Source: Metridium senile
Lineage: Eukaryota; Cnidaria; Anthozoa; Actiniaria; Metridiidae
Direction: 5' to 3'
Length of the DNA: 64,000 nt
Assembly (NCBI GenBank): GCA_949775045.1
Contig: OX459101.1
Coordinates: 6,420,394-6,484,393, forward strand
In this document: positions 63,801 to 64,000 of the stretch, one piece after another
Position numbering within the stretch: position 1 is the stretch's first letter
Layout of the letters: each line of letters opens with the position of its first letter
Made by a program: the position numbers and the translations under genes
The notes under the pieces: model-generated
The model's input: only the letters and a program-made list of their open reading frames with translations
Database searches by the model: none
Told to the model about the DNA's origin: nothing

Positions 63801-64000
63801 AACTATCACAAACTCTATACACTGGGTAACTCTTATCCATTGGATAACTTTATCCAGGCTTCGTACAACTGGCCCTAGATGAATAAGGTTATTTGATATG
63901 TTTTGTTCGCAGCTAGAGCCTTTTTCCATGAAGACAACAAACCACGACGGCTTAATAGTGTACAGCGGATTCTGCGTTGATTTACTCAATAAACTTGCCA
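51748..64000 (+). CDS. iGluR-B: ionotropic glutamate receptor subunit, N-terminal 10 exons (runs off right edge)
   Basis: Paralogue of iGluR-A on the opposite strand. Start ATG in good context (TTCACCATGT). Exons: 51748-51826, 52854-52994, 53544-53798, 54409-54611, 54984-55031, 55842-55949, 59438-59581, 62196-62300, 62866-62991, 63913->64000; phases are continuous for 432 codons. Layout: signal peptide 1-20, amino-terminal domain about 28-390, start of S1 (SGFCVDLL) at the edge. M1-M4 lie outside, so ligand and pore residues cannot be read. Exon phases match iGluR-A at every junction (1,1,1,0,0,0,0,0,0). Exons 7 and 8 have identical lengths (144 and 105 nt), which indicates gene duplication. 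A splice acceptor-like TTGTTTTCAG 7 bp before the ATG suggests a 5' UTR intron. Confidence 0.9.
52004..52181. mobile_element. Palindromic MITE, family C
   Basis: TCGACCTCTTTACCTCCGTA to GGTAATGAGGTCTA; iGluR-B intron 1. Confidence 0.8.
52412..52680. mobile_element. MITE family D, complete copy
   Basis: TACACTGCAAAAATGGCTGA to TCAGCCGTTTTTGCAGTGTA; inner arms ACTCAGTATATTGAGTTTAT and CATTCAGGATGGCACTTTAT are mirrored. Confidence 0.85.
52854..52994 (+). CDS. iGluR-B exon 2
   Basis: 141 nt, [20 protein letters not shown] and [17 protein letters not shown]. Acceptor TTTTATAG, donor ACTG|GTGAGA. Confidence 0.87.
53075..53535. repeat. GATT/GGCT tetranucleotide array in iGluR-B intron 2
   Basis: GATTGATTGATTAATTGGCT-type repeats for about 460 bp, ending where the branch point of exon 3 should be. 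Confidence 0.93.
53544..53798 (+). CDS. iGluR-B exon 3
   Basis: 255 nt, [39 protein letters not shown] and [13 protein letters not shown]. Acceptor TTCTACAG about 10 bp after a GATT array; donor GAAG|GTACGA. Confidence 0.93.
53859..54001. mobile_element. Palindromic MITE, family H
   Basis: AGCCTCCTCCACAGGCGTCT to GATGCCTGCGGTGGAGGCTA. Confidence 0.75.
54026..54200. mobile_element. Palindromic element with poly-C loop
   Basis: GAATTCTCTACTTTCACA..ATAATGCCTTCTGTTTT is mirrored by AAACAGAAGGCATTAT..GTGAAAGTAGAGAAT around a C13 run at 54120. Confidence 0.7.
54409..54611 (+). CDS. iGluR-B exon 4
   Basis: 203 nt, [20 protein letters not shown] and [20 protein letters not shown]. Acceptor ATCATACAG, donor TTG|GTATGT. 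Confidence 0.92.
54984..55031 (+). CDS. iGluR-B exon 5 (micro-exon)
   Basis: 16 codons, [16 protein letters not shown]. Acceptor TTTCCAG, donor ACT|GTAAGT. Confidence 0.88.
55842..55949 (+). CDS. iGluR-B exon 6
   Basis: 36 codons, [20 protein letters not shown] then [16 protein letters not shown]. Acceptor GTTTGTAG, donor CAG|GTAGAG. Confidence 0.88.
56001..56217. repeat. TGTGA pentanucleotide array, left block
   Basis: About 43 perfect copies of TGTGA. Confidence 0.97.
56218..56341. mobile_element. MITE related to 28404-28650
   Basis: GAGTAGTCCTTCTTTTCCCT..CAGAATCAGTAATTTAAA and the mirrored AGGAAAAGAAGGGACTAC. Confidence 0.65.
56493..56716 (+). pseudogene. RecQ-type helicase N-terminal fragment, frameshifted
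   Basis: Frame 1 from ATG 56493 reads [17 protein letters not shown].. and [25 protein letters not shown], the Q-motif/Walker A region of RecQ-like helicases. The reading continues in another frame as [14 protein letters not shown], so a one-base loss breaks the Walker A motif (PTG|FGKS). About 70 codons, then decayed. Probably moved here with a transposon. Confidence 0.65.
56870..58735. mobile_element. 1.87 kb inverted-repeat element with ACCTGGACTG-rich ends
   Basis: Left end 56876-57065: AAACCTGGACTGAGAAAACC repeats, then ATAATAAACGATAATAAATA and GCAAAAAGCCTTTTATAAAC. The right end 58425-58735 is the mirror (CAGTCCAGGTTTTCTCAGTC). Inner 57170-58400 is AT-rich with no coding sequence I recognise. 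Confidence 0.7.
58747..58897. repeat. TGTGA pentanucleotide array, right block
   Basis: About 30 copies in the same orientation as 56001-56217, passing into ATATG-type repeats to about 58990. Confidence 0.95.
59438..59581 (+). CDS. iGluR-B exon 7
   Basis: 48 codons, [20 protein letters not shown] and [14 protein letters not shown]. Acceptor TTTTGAAG, donor AGA|GTAAGC. Intron 6 before it is 3.5 kb and full of insertions. Confidence 0.9.
59688..59908. repeat. Inverted repeat
   Basis: GTACCTATTATCGCGCACAT..ATTATCGTGCTTTTCG is mirrored by GAAAAGCACGATAATAGAAT..GCGATAATAGGTAC. Confidence 0.75.
60072..60178. repeat. Near-perfect 100-bp palindrome
   Basis: TAGCCTGCGTAAACAGACCC..GCGCTCGAAACGTCTCC meets its exact mirror with a tiny spacer around GTGAAGTTCGC. 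Confidence 0.85.
60347..60546. mobile_element. Palindromic MITE, family A
   Basis: TTTAAGGGCCCGGGCAAAC to GTTTGCCCGGGCCTTTAA. Confidence 0.82.
60993..61074 (-). tRNA. tRNA-Leu-TAA: tRNA-Leu (anticodon UAA)
   Basis: 82 nt, class II. Acceptor ACCAGGA/TCCTGGT, D arm GGCCGAGTGGTTAAGGC, anticodon stem TTGGA/TCCAA with loop CTTAAGT, variable arm GTAC..GTAC, T arm GTGGG-TTCGAAC-CCCAC. No intron. A TTTTTT terminator follows within 10 nt. Confidence 0.96.
61334..61415 (-). tRNA. tRNA-Leu-TAA: tRNA-Leu (anticodon UAA), second tandem copy
   Basis: Identical to the 60993 copy, 341 bp further on. TTTT terminator about 7 nt after the 3' end. Confidence 0.96.
61677..61758 (-). tRNA. tRNA-Leu-TAA: tRNA-Leu (anticodon UAA), third tandem copy
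   Basis: Identical again, 343 bp after the second. TTTT terminator present. Confidence 0.96.
61948..62060. mobile_element. Truncated MITE, family A
   Basis: Only the right arm: AACATGTTTCAACAATGTTG to CAGTTTGCCCGGGCCTTAA. Confidence 0.75.
62196..62300 (+). CDS. iGluR-B exon 8
   Basis: 35 codons, [20 protein letters not shown] and [13 protein letters not shown]. Acceptor TTTCCAG, donor AAA|GTAAGG. Confidence 0.93.
62321..62718. mobile_element. MITE family B split by a family C MITE
   Basis: Outer arms TTCCCTTCATAGTACCCTGC and GATGGCGCAGGGAATTAACT. Between them a complete family C element 62421-62597 (AATAGACCGCTTTACCTTCC to GGTAAAGAGGTCTATT). Confidence 0.8.
62866..62991 (+). CDS. iGluR-B exon 9
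   Basis: 42 codons, [20 protein letters not shown] and [14 protein letters not shown]. The donor TTG|GTAAGT is followed by a 600 bp GTAA array. Confidence 0.92.
62992..63615 (+). repeat. GTAA tetranucleotide array at the start of iGluR-B intron 9
   Basis: AAGTAAGTAAGTAGGTAAGT-type repeats for about 620 bp, starting at the donor itself. Dozens of exact GTAAGT 5' splice-site consensus words. Confidence 0.96.
63737..63877. mobile_element. Palindromic MITE, family E
   Basis: GAGGCCGCTGGTACGAAGCC to GCTTCGTACAACTGGCC; 36 bp upstream of iGluR-B exon 10. Confidence 0.8.
63913..64000 (+). CDS. iGluR-B exon 10 (S1 start, partial)
   Basis: [20 protein letters not shown] then CVDLLNKLA, entry into S1. 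Acceptor TTGTTCGCAG; the exon continues past the window. Confidence 0.93.

Overview
This is nuclear DNA of an invertebrate animal: AT-rich, intron-rich and packed with short palindromic transposons (MITEs) and microsatellites. Two repeat signatures, a palindromic MITE starting GGGGCCGGTTGTACGAAG and hairpin motifs of the form GATGAAGGGCTAA..CTCGAAACGTCAG, are ones I associate with anthozoan cnidarians (stony corals, sea anemones). The taxonomic call rests on memory, not a search, and another early-branching animal is not excluded. No bacterial, viral, organellar or CRISPR features were found.

Left part, minus strand, 27482 down to beyond position 1: the first about 1,254 codons of UBR5, the HECT E3 ubiquitin ligase with UBA, RCC1-like and UBR-box regions. 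It is split into 25 exons that I could chain with continuous reading phase. The PABC (MLLE) and HECT domains lie off the left edge. Its introns hold most of the low-complexity DNA: a 2.7 kb homopurine minisatellite, several CAT/GAT arrays, a perfect-looking 1,656 bp tandem duplication, a 573 bp tandem duplication and a piggyBac-like MITE. Two arrays around exon 22 multiply splice-site sequences.

Middle, minus strand, 44200 to 30726: a complete 15-exon ionotropic glutamate receptor gene, predicted 803 aa (iGluR-A). It has a signal peptide, amino-terminal domain, S1, M1, pore loop, M3, S2 and M4. Two of its exons have partial duplicates in neighbouring introns. A block covering its start codon and leader is repeated in its own intron 5 and, in part, upstream of the gene.

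Right part, plus strand, 51748 to beyond 64000: the first 10 exons of a second, paralogous receptor gene (iGluR-B). It has the same intron phases and nearly the same exon sizes, and it is cut by the window edge inside S1. The two receptor genes are head to head, with 7.5 kb between their start codons. That spacer holds a 59-bp minisatellite interrupted by a 1.5 kb transposon with a GAGATT target duplication. Introns of iGluR-B carry a split TGTGA array around a composite insertion (including a broken RecQ-helicase fragment), three tandem tRNA-Leu(UAA) genes on the opposite strand, and a 600 bp GTAA array that repeats the 5' splice-site consensus.

UBR5 acts in ubiquitin-mediated protein turnover and the receptors in ligand-gated ion conduction. 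Nothing in the sequence suggests they work together; they are simply neighbours.
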